Positions 12,332 to 23,756 of a DNA stretch of 64,000 bases are shown in pieces; position 1 is the first letter of the stretch, and every line of letters starts with the position of its first letter. The notes under the pieces are model-generated. The model saw only the letters and a program-made list of their open reading frames with translations. It was not told where the DNA came from and did no database searches. A program made the translations under genes and the position numbers. Origin of the DNA: Lonicera japonica (lineage: Eukaryota; Streptophyta; Magnoliopsida; Dipsacales; Caprifoliaceae); NCBI GenBank assembly GCA_021464415.1, contig CM038466.1, forward strand, positions 23,623,017 to 23,687,016, written 5' to 3'.

Positions 12332-13219
12332 GTAACAATTTCTTTTCATTCTTGGTCATGATTACTTATTAACAATGTTTTAAAGGGCTTTCGCCTTCAT
12401 GCCTCGATGCACCCCTCAAGACGCTTTTTTCTAAATAACGCATCAAAGCCGGTTAATGAGTGCATGATGCATAAAAGGCTTGTTCCTCTTCACGCTTTTT
12501 AAGCCTTTTTGCACGCCTCGCACTCTTTGTGTGCCTTTTGGGCACTTTTTGTGCCTTTTCTCTTTGCTTCAACTTTTACACGTATATATAGTTTTTTTGT
12601 CTGTAAATTTATATTGATTGCACCTAGAATCTAGATAGATATGATGGATAATAATGTAATATATAGATACGAATTGATAATTCTACACATTCATGCCATA
12701 CGTATGAAGCATTAAACTCTTATTGCTGTTCGAAAACGTGAGCAACAAAACGTGAGCAACCCTTATTTGGATGTTATTTGCTTCTTCGAAATATGTTTAC
12801 GTGATTGTTATTTCGTTCTTTTAGGGGTTGTTTGTTTTGGCCACTTAAATATGAAAACTTAAAATTTTCATATTTAAATGGTTTCAAAGTTGTTTGTTTG
12901 CTGAAAAAATTAAGTGGTTTTCCCCTTAAAACTGAAAATTTGCATCAAACATTTTAAGTGGCGAATTAGCCACTTAAATCTGAAAACTTAAAACACCATA
13001 TTATAGAATACCTATTTTACCCTCTTCGAAACCCTCAACCTCCATTAACTCAACCATCTCTCAGATATGGCCTAATTTTCCATCTCTTCTCCTTCAGGTA
13101 TTCATTTCCCCTTTCAATTTCAACTCCTATGGTTATTGTATATAGATACGAATTTATAAAAACATATAAAAAGTTTGGTATCATAATAAAAACGTACTTC
13201 ATAAAAAGAATTCAACTAA
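12332..13219. other. Former TX1 intron and diverged transposon sequence, no gene seen
   Basis: Bases 12375-12560 contain many GCCTTTT/GCACGCCTC words. Bases 12830-13010 contain the inverted words CCACTTAAATATGAAAACTTAAAA / GCCACTTAAATCTGAAAAC-type in shorter form (CCACTTAAAT, TGAAAACTTAAAA) that recur in the element at 61353-62106, so this is probably a relative. Borders could not be fixed. Confidence 0.4.
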
Positions 13220-14041
13220 GGGGGTGTATTCAATTCAGATTTTAAAAGATTCTAACTGACTTTTTAAAATCCGTAGATTCTGTTAAGTCTATAGATTGTT
13301 TTAAATTCTTATAAAATCTGACATATTTTAATGTATGGATTTTTTTGGATCTATGTAGATTTTAGTAATTCCATGGATTTCTGCAGGTTTTAATAAGTCC
13401 ATGAAAATGTAAAGACAATTAACGAAATACTTTATAAAAATTCATACTACACTTACAAAATTAGACTTCTCACCGCACTAGTATTTTTTAATGAAATTGA
13501 CATGAATTGTTTTTAAAAATTTTAATGATAATTAGCGGTTTAACCATTTGAAATTATGCTAATGCATGATAACTACGTTAGTAAAAAATAGAATAAAGAC
13601 TTTATAGGGACGAAGAAAAAATTATAATGTGTTCATCACATAATAAAAAATTTGGATTTTGAGAGAGCGAGGGGGAGGGGGAGGGAGAAGGGGGGAGAGA
13701 GAGAATGTTGAGTAAAGTTCATAAAGGAATTAGAAATTCATCTGAAATCTCTAGGTAAGTGAGAAAATTTCAAGATGAATTTTTATGTATGAAAAAGGCT
13801 TTACAATCCACCAAAACCAACAATTAATTAAAATCCTACTAAGTCATTAGACTTTTGAATACCATTAGATTTAGATGAATTTTTTAAAATCTTAATTGAA
13901 TACATTAGGATTTTAAAAGACTTTTTAAAATCTCAATTGAATATATCATGATTTTAAAAGACTTTTTAAAATCTCAATTGAATACCCATGAACTTTAAAA
14001 GTCCATAAAAATCATATAGATTCTAAATCCAATACACCCCC
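13220..14041. mobile_element. MITE with GGGGGTGTATTCAATT termini
   Basis: The left end GGGGGTGTATTCAATTCAG and the right end ...CCAATACACCCCC are inverted copies. Subterminal words AGACTTTTTAAAATC and CTCAATTGAATA are repeated several times before the right end. At 822 bp it is non-coding. Flanks read CTAA and GTAA, so a clean TSD is not visible. A GA-rich tract (13665-13705) lies inside. Confidence 0.7.
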
Positions 14042-15174
14042 GTAAGAATATATAACCTTGAAGACAGAGATTAAATTTAATTGGCAAAAACAGGTAAATA
14101 ACAGATGAAACATCTATTTAAAAATAGTCCAAAACTATGTAAAACAAATATCCAACTAAAACAAAAATTTATTTTTTTAAACAAAAATTGCATTTAATAT
14201 TCATTTGATATCTTAAAAGAGTAACTAAACAAGACAAACTTTTCAATAGGAGAGTAAGTTTGTTTCTGCAACCTTAATTCAGGACTAATTCCTTGAATAT
14301 AGAATTCCTTTATTCAATATTCGACTGAGGCAAACTACGGCTATTCCCGGAAATCATTTTCTATTTTACGTCTTTGACATAATTATCCCCTCTTATAACC
14401 AAACAACTAAACCTTTTATTTTTCGCATTATTACAAAATTAATATTTGATAATATATTGTTTATATTTTTGAAAAAGAAAATATAACTGGAAAAGGATTC
14501 AACTCACTTCACTAAATAGTATTATTACTTGCCACTGATAAAGTGTTTTAAATTTCTACATAATATTGAGAATTAGAGTATCTTTAAAAGGCTCTACAAA
14601 AGGTTTTTTTTAAAATTATTATGACTTACGTGGCATTCTAAAAAGGTTATTTTGAATGGTGGATTCTTTTTTATAAGACTTGTCAAATTTTAATATAATA
14701 CTAATTTATTATCGGTCGGTAAAACCCTTGACACTTCACTTCAAATTTGTAGAATGATAATTCTCTTTCCAAAATTTGAAGAGTGATGTAGAGATTTGAA
14801 GAACTTAGTGGAACCTCCAAAGAAGCTCTTCAACTTTGACCAAACTCTAATTTCGATTCCATATAAAATTTGGAATTAGGTTCCCAAACAGACCGGGTGT
14901 TTGTCGGTCTCAATGCAGTGATTTTTAAGCCATCCATATCCAATTTGACATGATGTGGCTAATTTAGAATCTAAGTTGAACCAACACATCCAAATAGATA
15001 CTTCAATCCAATATAATTGAATATTGAATTTGATCGATTTTTAATAAAACCTAAATGAATATATCAATTAAATGCAAATCCAAATGATAAGTTATACATT
15101 AATTAAATCAGAATATTAAAGATGGCGGAAATTTTATTGATAATAGATTACAAGAACTAAATGGTCAACTCAAT
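14042..15174. other. AT-rich intergenic DNA, no gene seen
   Basis: There are no convincing ORFs or RNA genes. It is probably old transposon DNA (for example the run GAAGAGTGATGTAGAGATTTG near 14780 has the look of a MITE), but I could not define any element ends. Confidence 0.4.
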
Positions 15175-16337
15175 TACTTAATTGCAATCCTTACGGTAGT
15201 AACCATTTTAATTTGATTACAATTCTACCAATAGTCACAAAACTTGATTTTGTTCTAATTGCAACATTAAACTTTTAAAACGTATCACCAAAGGAGCACG
15301 TTCGATGGAATATTCTTAGGCTTAATTTTTAACAGAGGCATTTTTACCTAAAATGTTAGGGGCATTTAGGTACTTCCCACTTTTTTTTTTTTTTTTTTTT
15401 TTTGTAGCGTCTCAAAACTGAACTTCCCCTTCCAGCATTAACTCTTCTTAAAGCCAATTTCTAAAACCCTTCTTCTTCTCTCTTCCCTCCAATCTTCTTC
15501 TTCTTCCCCCATTTCTTCTTCTTCTTCTCTTCTTCTTCTTCCCGAAACCGAGCCGGCTATTGCTCAGAATCAACAAAGCCTTTCAAATTAGAAAAAATCC
15601 TCCAATACTAACATTTGTGGGTTTCATAATAAAAGGCGAGAGTAAAGTGAACCTAATTTCTCGGCAAGCTCTCGCCCCTTCTTTCTAGCTCTCTAATCAG
15701 AGCCTTGCGATCCCAGCTAGAAACAGTATGCATTTTCTCTAAATTTGAAGTTTGAAAATGTGGGTCACTTAACAAATTGAATCGAGACGAATAGAATCGA
15801 AGTGAATTCTATGCAGCTGCCAATTTATCATAAGCATAAATTATACATTATTGAATATGCAGAGTAAGAGGAATTGGGAAATGGGTTGTTTTTGGCAACT
15901 TGTTAAGAGAAATGCATATAGATATAGAGAGAGAGAGGAGATTTGGGTTTTAGGAATGAGTTTTTTTTTTTTAAACAACTCGTGAGGCCAAGTTGAGAAA
16001 TGTGGAAGAAAATCTGGGAAGAAGAAGAAAAAAATAAAAAGAAGATTGACGAACAAGAAGAAGAATAAAGGCGAAGGGTAAGAAAAGAAAGAGAAAATAA
16101 AAAAAAAAGGTAAAAAGACTTAATTGCCCTAACATTTAGGTAAAATAGCCTCCATTACAACTAACGTGGGATTTGACGGAGTGAATAATGTATACGTTTT
16201 AAAAAAAGTTTAAATGATTGCGTTAGAAACAAATAAAGTATGGTGACTATTGGTAGAATTTGTCAATAGTTGAGTGGCCATTGATAGTATTTACTCTACT
16301 TAATTGCAATCCTTACGGTAGTAACCATTTTAATTTG
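15175..16337. mobile_element. Fold-back element with long diverged TIRs between 41-bp direct repeats
   Basis: Identical 41-bp direct repeats (starting TACTTAATTGCAATCCTTAC) lie at 15175-15215 and 16297-16337. Just inside them are long diverged inverted repeats, about 15216-15375 and 16128-16296, sharing TTCTACCAATAGTCAC, TTTTAAAACGTAT and TTTACCTAAA-TGTTAGG. The core (about 15420-16090) is unlike the TIRs. It has a CTT-rich tract, CCGAAACCGAGCCGG, and a GA-rich right part, resembling a gene leader. Long TIRs around foreign-looking DNA suggest a Mutator-like, possibly Pack-MULE, element. A 41-bp direct repeat is far too long to be a MULE TSD and is unexplained. Confidence 0.6.
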
Positions 16338-16568
16338 TTATTACAATCACTTTACCAATGAAATGGACAAAAGCTTGTGATTTGTTGGTTTCTAATTGTT
16401 AATCAAAGTAGAAAAAAGTCACTATTCCTGGATCCAAAGGGTAGCACGTTCGATGGAATAATTTCTTAGGCTTAGGCCACTTTTTATAAGTCAGTGGAAT
16501 TTTTATGCTCAAAATCCCGATTCAACTAGTCATTATTTGGTACTTCCCAAGTCCCAAGGAATAGAAAT
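16338..16568. other. Short intergenic stretch, no gene seen
   Basis: Contains GTAGCACGTTCGATGGAATA, a copy of the string inside the left TIR near 15295, so the repeat family extends past the right direct repeat. Nothing coding was seen. Confidence 0.4.
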
Positions 16569-17989
16569 TAGGAGTGTTGTAGCGAACTCAAAAACTGAAC
16601 AGCCGAACCCTATCGAGCTGAACTAATTCTTAAAAAAAATTGAACTAAAAAAAAAACCGAAACTGGAACAAAGAAACTGAACTGAAATCGAATATGTTTG
16701 GTTCGAGTTTGGGGCGTGACTTTATAAAACCAAACAAAACTGAATAATCGAATATGTGCTCGAAATAATATTACTTAATTATTTGAAATTTTATATTCTT
16801 AAAATTTACAAAGTCTATTGAAAAATCAACTCTTTGAACTATCATAAATGATGGAGCAAACTAATAAATTAATTTGCTCCGCCAAACACGAGCGGACACG
16901 TGGCTATCTACGTCAGCAGCCAAATCCGCCACAGTGGGAGGAGCTTAAGAGCTCTCCCTAAATGTCACTCACTAGCCAAAGCTCTGGGAAGTTTGGGTGA
17001 CCAATCTAGAGGTTTGTTTTTGTGCAACAGGTTATGGAGCTCGAAGGTCAGAGCTCTTTCGATGAGCTCTGGGACTCTCTAGCCAACCACTGTCAGAAAA
17101 AACACAGACAACATGGACGACTGCTGCCACTTCCACCAACGCAGCAGAGCCTCCTCCAACTTCATTAAATGCACACTAACTGCATTTAATGCACCACAAT
17201 CCATGGAGAAGTAACATTAGAGTTAGTAGAGATGAGGGATGGCCTTGGACCTGCTCCACAGAGCTCCCCTGCACGTCTCCTCTCTATCATGTATATATGA
17301 GAAGCATTTACTTCCTTCATTAACTACGTGATAACAAAGAACGATCAGACAACAACTAAAAAAGTGATAAGTAGCCAAGCTTTTGTGACAAGAGAGATAT
17401 ACGGAGGAATAAAGCTAAAAAGCACACGGTGGAGCTCTTAAGATAGGGAATTCAGACTCTGAATGGCTTAGTACTCCTCTTATTGTAATTTTATAAAAGG
17501 CAAAATAGGTAGAGATATATGGTTAGGTTGTAACCCAAACTCACTCATTATAATACAAAGCAATCCGAACTCCTAACTTTGTTCATAAGAGAAGGATTAA
17601 CCTATATTTTCTTCTCTACATCCTCGTCTTGTTTTGTTTAATTTGTCATTACTTCAATAATTATTTCAATCATTTGATTGTATGGTCGAGAACATATCAG
17701 CTCTAGATTTCCGCACCAACAATAAATATTGAAGCTATATTGTAATTGTAAAAGTTAATATTTTTTTGACCCAAAATAAGTATTTTTCTACCAAAATAAA
17801 TATTTTTCTAACAAAAATAAATGTATCTTACAACTTATTTAATTTAAAAAAAAATGAAAACCGAAATAAACCGAAAAGTTCGGTTTAGGTTTGGAAGGTT
17901 TAGAAACCGAAACCAAAACCGAACTTTCAAATTCGGTTTGAGTTTGGATCTCCTAATTTTTACCCCGACTGAAACCAAAAACACCTCTA
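16569..17989. mobile_element. hAT-like element containing a nested solo LTR
   Basis: The ends are TAGGAGTGTT...ACACCTCTA, and the flanking 8-mers ATAGAAAT (16561-16568) and GTAGAAAC (17990-17997) match at 6 of 8 positions, fitting an old hAT insertion. Both halves are rich in CCGAA/TTCGG words. The solo LTR at 16849-17721 splits the element. Without it, the element would be about 540 bp. Confidence 0.65.
16849..17721. mobile_element. Solo LTR, perfect 5-bp TSD ATAAA
   Basis: The 873-bp segment begins TGATGGAG and ends CACCAACA (TG...CA). It is flanked by a perfect ATAAA duplication at 16844-16848 and 17722-17726. Only one LTR is present, so the internal domain was lost by LTR-LTR recombination. 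The 5' end folds (GGAGCAAACTAATAAATTAA then TTTGCTCC). A TATA-like GTATATATGAG near 17290 suggests + orientation. The short frame at 16900-17082 is within the LTR and is not a gene. Superfamily is uncertain, perhaps Copia. Confidence 0.85.
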
Positions 17990-17997
17990 GTAGAAAC

Positions 17998-19661
17998 TGC
18001 TATTCTAACCCTTCTCAGGATTTCCATTTGCAAACACAGTTTATGGTTGACTGATATTGCTCGGCATCATTTAGCTATTTCATTTATTTTTCTCGTTGCA
18101 GGTCATACGTAAACTAACTTTGAAATTGTGCATAGTACGAAAGATCTTTTAGATGTGCATCTTCCCCTTGGAGAGGGTTGTTTTAATTTCGCTGCTCGTC
18201 TCAAATTTTAACTATTGTGGATGAATTTCAATTATAATTTGACATGCGACTATGTTTAAGTTAAACACATAACATAGTTGGTTTGGTGCGGATCGGTTTC
18301 AGAGGCCCCTAAAACTAAAATTGATTTAATAATTTCATTTTTCATGATAAAGTGGATCTAATCCAATCGATCCATATATAAAATCTAATAAAATTTCAGA
18401 TTGGTGGGTTTGAATTGGATCATGAACACTAAAACATACAATTAGAATATTCACAAGTATAGTGATTTCTCTAATATCCAGCCGAGTTGAGTTATATTCT
18501 TGGTGCTGATTCCTCTCCATCGGGGATAGGATAGTTTTTAGCTTTTGTCTCTTGCTGTTTGATTGTTTTCTTTTGTTGGATTGTAGTGTTTTGTTTGAGT
18601 TATTTACATTTTACTCCTTGAAGTTTGATTGAAATTTTCATTTTATCTATAAATTTTTATGCTTTGACAATCTCATCCGTAAAGTTTGATTATATTGTCC
18701 CTTTATTTCAAAATCCAACATTTGCCTCTTGGACATAAAATAACGTGAGTCATTTTGACGTTCAAGACACGTCAGCTGCAAGTCGTATTTTTTGTCTAAG
18801 AAACAAATAGCATGCTAGATTTTGAACTAAAGTGACCGTAGGATCAAATTTTACGGAAGGGTGGATTGTCGAAAATGAAACGTTGTGGATCCAAGTAAAT
18901 TCAGTCAAACTTGAGGAGGGTAAAGTGTAAATAAATCAGTACTGATAGAACAAAAAAGGGCTGACCGCTGAACTGTTCTGATGAGTGATGACCCCTGGCT
19001 CTCTGGCCCACGTGAATTGCCATGAAAATTCAGATGAAGTTTCAACGAATCTCCGACGAATGAATTGGTGATACCTCAGGAGGTATTAACAAGAAGCAGT
19101 TTGATTAGTTACTAAACAACTTTTATTTATTGATAATATATACCTCCAGGCTCCAGTACTATTAATAAAAAAAAATTATGATCATTGGGAGCACCGTAAC
19201 TCAGTTACCAAAGGCGATCTTCAATCTTGATACGTTGGCTAGGCCTAAAACAAAAAAAAAATTCAATCTAATTTTAATAATATTTATGGTCTCTAACCCA
19301 TTGATTGGGAAAAAAAAGTTTTAGAGCCAAGAAACGGAAGTTGTTGCTGGAGTTCCAATAAAGATTGTCATAACATCGGCGGCAGTGGTGGTAAAAGTAG
19401 CTGACGTGGTTTAACAATTACCAATAATAATAATAAATAAATAAATATTGTGATAAGGTTATAATTGACGATTAAAAAACAGGTATATCATTTCGATGAA
19501 TAAATATTAAAGATTGTATTTATGGCTAAAATAAATTGTTAAAAAAGTTTGCCATCTAATATCAAATAAGAATGTGTTGCATGCTTGAATATAATTACCA
19601 AGCAAAACTTACGGCCTATTTTCTCCAAACGGATATCCTCCAGATTTACGCCAAAGCGGTA
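17998..19661. repeat. Intergenic DNA with a dispersed repeat (19177-19425)
   Basis: No gene is recognised. Bases 19177-19425 (starting TTATGATCATTGGGAGCACC) are homologous, in inverted orientation, to 35305-35591, which ends TTGCTCCCAATGATCATAA. Both copies contain GGTTAGAGACC or its complement and a poly-A/T run, so this is a moderately old interspersed repeat. Confidence 0.6.
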
Positions 19662-20408
19662 AGGGCTCGTTTGGTTGGAACTTTTGAGGATTCTTGGAAT
19701 CCTAAATTCCATTCTACGAGGATTATTTTGTTTGGTTGGAGTTTTAGCTAGGAATTTAGGATTCCTAAGAATCCTAAATTCTCTCATTTTGCCAAAATCT
19801 ATTCCCTTATAAATTGGGAGGCATCTTGGATTCCCAATTTGAGGAATCCTCTTTTTTTTTTTCCAAAAACTGTTTTTTTTTTCAAGAAAATGAAAAAAAA
19901 ATCCAGAAAATTTTCAAAAATATTTTTTTCCCAGAAAGTGAAATTTTTTTTTCCAGAAAATGAAAAAAAAATTCCCAAAAAATGAAAAAAATTATTTTTT
20001 TTCCAAAAAATGGAAAAAAAAATTCCCAGAAAATAAAAAATATTATTTTTTCCCCTGAAAGTGAAAAAAATTATTTTTTCACAGAAAATGAAAAAAAAAA
20101 ATCCCAGAAAATTTAAAATTTTATTTTTTCCCCAGAAAGTGAAAAAAAAATTTATTTTTCCAGAAAATGAAAAAAAAAAATTCCCAAAAAATGGAAAATT
20201 TTATTTTTCCCCATAAAATGAAAAAAAAAATATTTTTCCCAGTAAATAAAAAAAATCCAGAAAATTAAAAAAAATAATTTGCTGAGTTCATTCATAAAAC
20301 TCCAACCAAACGAGTATTAATGGAATCCAATAAAAAATATTAGAAATAAAAGTTTTCTAACATCTAAAATACCAATTTCATTTCTAAAACTCGAACCAAA
20401 CGAACCCT
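19662..20408. mobile_element. MITE with GGGYTCGTTTGGTT ends and a homopolymer minisatellite core
   Basis: The left end AGGGCTCGTTTGGTTGGA and the right end CTCGAACCAAACGAACCCT are inverted repeats. A second inner pair is AGGATTCTTGGAATCC with its complement. The core (about 19845-20275) is a degenerate tandem array of TTTTTCCCAGAAARTGAAAAAAA-type units (shown shortened: TTTTTCCCAGAAA, TGAAAAAAA), so short palindromic poly-T/poly-A hairpins repeat about a dozen times. No clean TSD was read. Confidence 0.65.
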
Positions 20409-20559
20409 GAAGTCATACGTGCAAAGTTTTAGGCGCTAAGGACCTAAGGTGGAAAATAACTCTTTTTTTTTTTTCCAAAGAAAACGTAGATGGAGAAAAA
20501 AATGGAAGAAAAATAAAAAGGAGAGTACAGTAAAGTACACAGTTACACACCTAAGAAAA

Positions 20560-20670
20560 AACTTTGGTCACTTCACAAACCAGAAGACTCGATCTCATTC
20601 TCTACCCTCTTAGTCAACTCACCGGCGACCATACCTCCGGCGAGGCTCCGATATCAAATCTCCCCTCCTG
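20560..20670 (+). other. Probable non-coding 5' exon of TX2
   Basis: TAGTCAACTCACCGGCGACC ... CTCCTG^GTAATTC matches the leader ends of the other TIR loci. The donor is at 20671-20672. The leader intron runs to the acceptor GTACAG ending at 22104, and translation starts 23 nt further on. The 5' boundary of the exon is estimated. Confidence 0.6.
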
Positions 20671-22127
20671 GTAATTCCTAGTTTGATCTACTTCCTTTTC
20701 AATTATCTAATTCAACGGATCATCATTATTCATTACTCATAATTCACCAAACGCAATTCATATTTTAGGACAATTTTTCATTTGAAATCCTAAACACATA
20801 ATAATAAGTTCACCAGAATTTGTATATGCTGCAGTGAATGGTCCGATTGCATGTAAAAATGGTCTAGCTGTTAAGGTTTTTGCTATTTGACGTTCATGTA
20901 CTTTGTTCATAGTAGAACTGCTTGTTCAATTTTATGTTTATTTTTAGGCAACATCTTTGATCTTCTACAAAATCCATGTGAGGATCGATTTGTTGAACTG
21001 ATGTGTCAATGATCAGATAGAAGAAAAAATAGACAAAATATTGTTCCCCGGACGAGTTAAGAACATTTACGATTGTTTGGTTCGAGTTTTTGTCTGTTTC
21101 TGGAATTTAAAATGGTATTTTCACATGAAAATTTTGAGCATCGTCAACTTATGATTCAACTTTTTGCCATGAACTATAAGGAATTTCTAGTGTGAATTTA
21201 CCATTTCAAGATTCCAGAAACGAATCAAAACTCTGAACCAATTAAACAAGCACTTAAAGACAGAAGCCTATTTGCTAATTGTTTGCAATCAGCTGTCATA
21301 CTACCAATCTCATAATAATCTAAATCTGAATCAAGGGAGTCAAGGGACAATACTGTTTTTTATTACTATCACCTTCAAAAGAAATTTTGGAAAATTCACG
21401 CTAGGCACTGACTTTCTCAAAAAGTTTAAGCTGGCAAGTCGTAGGCCAACATGGTGCACTCAGTGCATAATAATAAATGCAAGTGGGGAGATTTGAACTT
21501 GATATCTTACAAAACCTAAGCTCTAATATCATGATAGGCACCAATTCACCCAAAAGCTTAATTGGTCGGGAATAGGCCAGAACCCCAACTGATAACAATT
21601 TCCATTGGAAGTTTGTCACTAGTTTGACAAATGACTTTGATATCTAATGAACCAAATCATCCAGCACACCACCAATAACTATTTACCAGGAGATTGATGA
21701 ATGTCCGAATTTCTATCGATCCAAATGAGATGTAGCACACCTTTGTTAACGCTTATCTTTCTCCTTCAAGTAGTTTTGTAGTTTTTCTTATGGATTTTTT
21801 TTTTGTCGGTAGTTCTTGTTTGTTTTTGGATTTGCCCCTTTCTTTGTTCCCAAAAAAATGATCCAGCACCTTAATATTTGGACTCACCATCGCTCAACTC
21901 ACCTCGTTCACCATCCTCCCCCTATAACATATGAATTGTTATAACCGATTAATAGGCACTTTGAACAAAAAATCTGCCTTTTGTATCAGTTTGTACAAAA
22001 CTAGAGTATGAGTAGTATTTTTCACATCTATGCTTGTTATCTTTATTTTCATTCAGCTGATCGTAAATGTGTAATAAGAGTATCAATCTATTATTGTCGT
22101 ACAGCTACTACATCTTTGCACTAAGTA

Positions 22128-23756
22128 ATGGCGATCTCGAGAACCAATCGAGCGTCCTCTTCATCCTCTTCCCCGGCCGGGCATAGATATCAAGTGTTTC
22201 TGAGTTTCAGAGGAAAAGATACACGCAAGACCTTTACCGATCACCTCTACACGGCCTTAGTACAAGCCGGGATTCACACATTCAAGGACGAACACGAACT
22301 CAAGAGAGGTGAACATATCGCAAATGAGCTACGTGAAGCTATCAAAGAATCCAGAATAGCAGTAATTGTATTCTCGAGAAATTATGCTTCATCGGATTGG
22401 TGCCTTGACGAACTGGTTGGAATCCTCGAAAGAAAGAAGACAATGGGGCTGACAGTTATACCAGTCTTTTATGGCGTGCAGCCTTCTGACGTTCGATATC
22501 AAAAAGGGAGCTTCGGTGAAGCATTTTCCATACGCCAAGGGTTTGAGTTCGAATCAGAGGAATTGATGAACAAGATGGAGAAGTGGAGGGCAGCGCTTAG
22601 AGAAGTTGCAAATCTGGGTGGAATGGTCTTACAAAATGAAGCTGATGGGTAACAATTTCTTTTCATTCTCGGACCTGATTACCTGTTGATTTCTCCGACC
22701 TTTCCAAATTAAGATTCCAGTATGATTTTAACACTTTTATAGGAACATAAATTCTAAAAATAATACTTTTATAGGAACATAAATTCTAAAAATCCGACAT
22801 AAAAAACTGACATACCAATGCGTCAATCACTCATTGGTTAGAATGAAATGTGATATGATTTTTTTAACCAATACATGGTGTACCATTGGTATTCAGATTT
22901 CTATGTCCATGTAGAATCACTCGTATAGGAATACTCTAATTTCGAACCATTATCAATGGTTAAAACTAAAATTTGTATGGTATGGTGAGATTTAGTTGGG
23001 GGTGACAATTAATGTTTTTGGGTTGTGTTGTTGCCTAACACAACCCAACAATGAGAAACACCAAGACATGACACGAACAAGACACGAGGTCATGTTATTT
23101 TTAGTTTATACGAACACGTCTTGATAGAGACGATTATAATTAATCGTTGTATCCTACTATACACATTCCAACATGATTAAAATTTTCTCATCTTGACACG
23201 ACAAGACAAGATTGATACAAGTGGATGCAGTGAACACAATATAACTCTAATTTTATGTCAATATCATTCCAGAATTTGGACGAGTGTGTGTTAAAAAATA
23301 TAGATAGATAAATGAACACGATGCTACAGCGTGTACAAATCGTAGACATGTTTTGTTGTCGTCTTTAAAATAATTACTGTTAAATTTAAGATATGTTCAA
23401 AATTAAAGTAAACTCTTAATTTAAAATAATGGTTGATTGGTAAATTGGGAGGAGAGTAGTATAATTTTGCGGTGAATCCTTGCACCATGTATATTTAATC
23501 TAAGTTTTGATGCACCGACAGAATTTACAGATACGAGGCCAAGTTCATTCAAGAAATTGTGGAACACATCAAGAGGAAGCTCAATCCGTCTCCGTTTCAG
23601 TATCCGAGCCCGTACCCAAACCCGATAAAACACGTAGAGAGGATGGTGACTCGGATGGGGTCCAGCTTTTCCGAACACTCACGTGGTTTCCTTTTCTTTA
23701 ATTTAAATTTTTTTTTTTCAAATTTTTTTCCGTTTTGGCGTCTTGTTCGCTTTTAA
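22128..23756 (+). CDS. TX2: intact TIR-X (truncated TNL-type) immune-like protein
   Basis: Exon 22128-22648 and exon 23531-23756 join in frame (GG^A) to encode 248 residues. Residues 20-165 form a TIR domain: YQVFLSFRGKDTR, BB-loop region GIHTFKDEHELKRGE, and [15 protein letters not shown] with the predicted catalytic Glu at 95. TIR domains of this type cleave NAD+ in plant immunity. The second exon begins GYEAKFIQEIVEHIKRKLNP, exactly where a TNL enters NB-ARC, but it has no P-loop and ends in a Phe-rich tail (SRGFLFFNLNFFFSNFFPF). This makes a TX protein, not an NLR. ATG 22128 is used because it matches the start of TX4 and TX6. The Phe-rich tail may be read-through after decay of the original exon. 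The frame is open and splice signals are good; expression is unknown. Confidence 0.8.

Noticed and set aside
12332..15174. A tail exon for TX1
   Set aside because: I looked for the ATACGAGG...AAGTTCATTC pattern that opens the other tail exons and did not find it.
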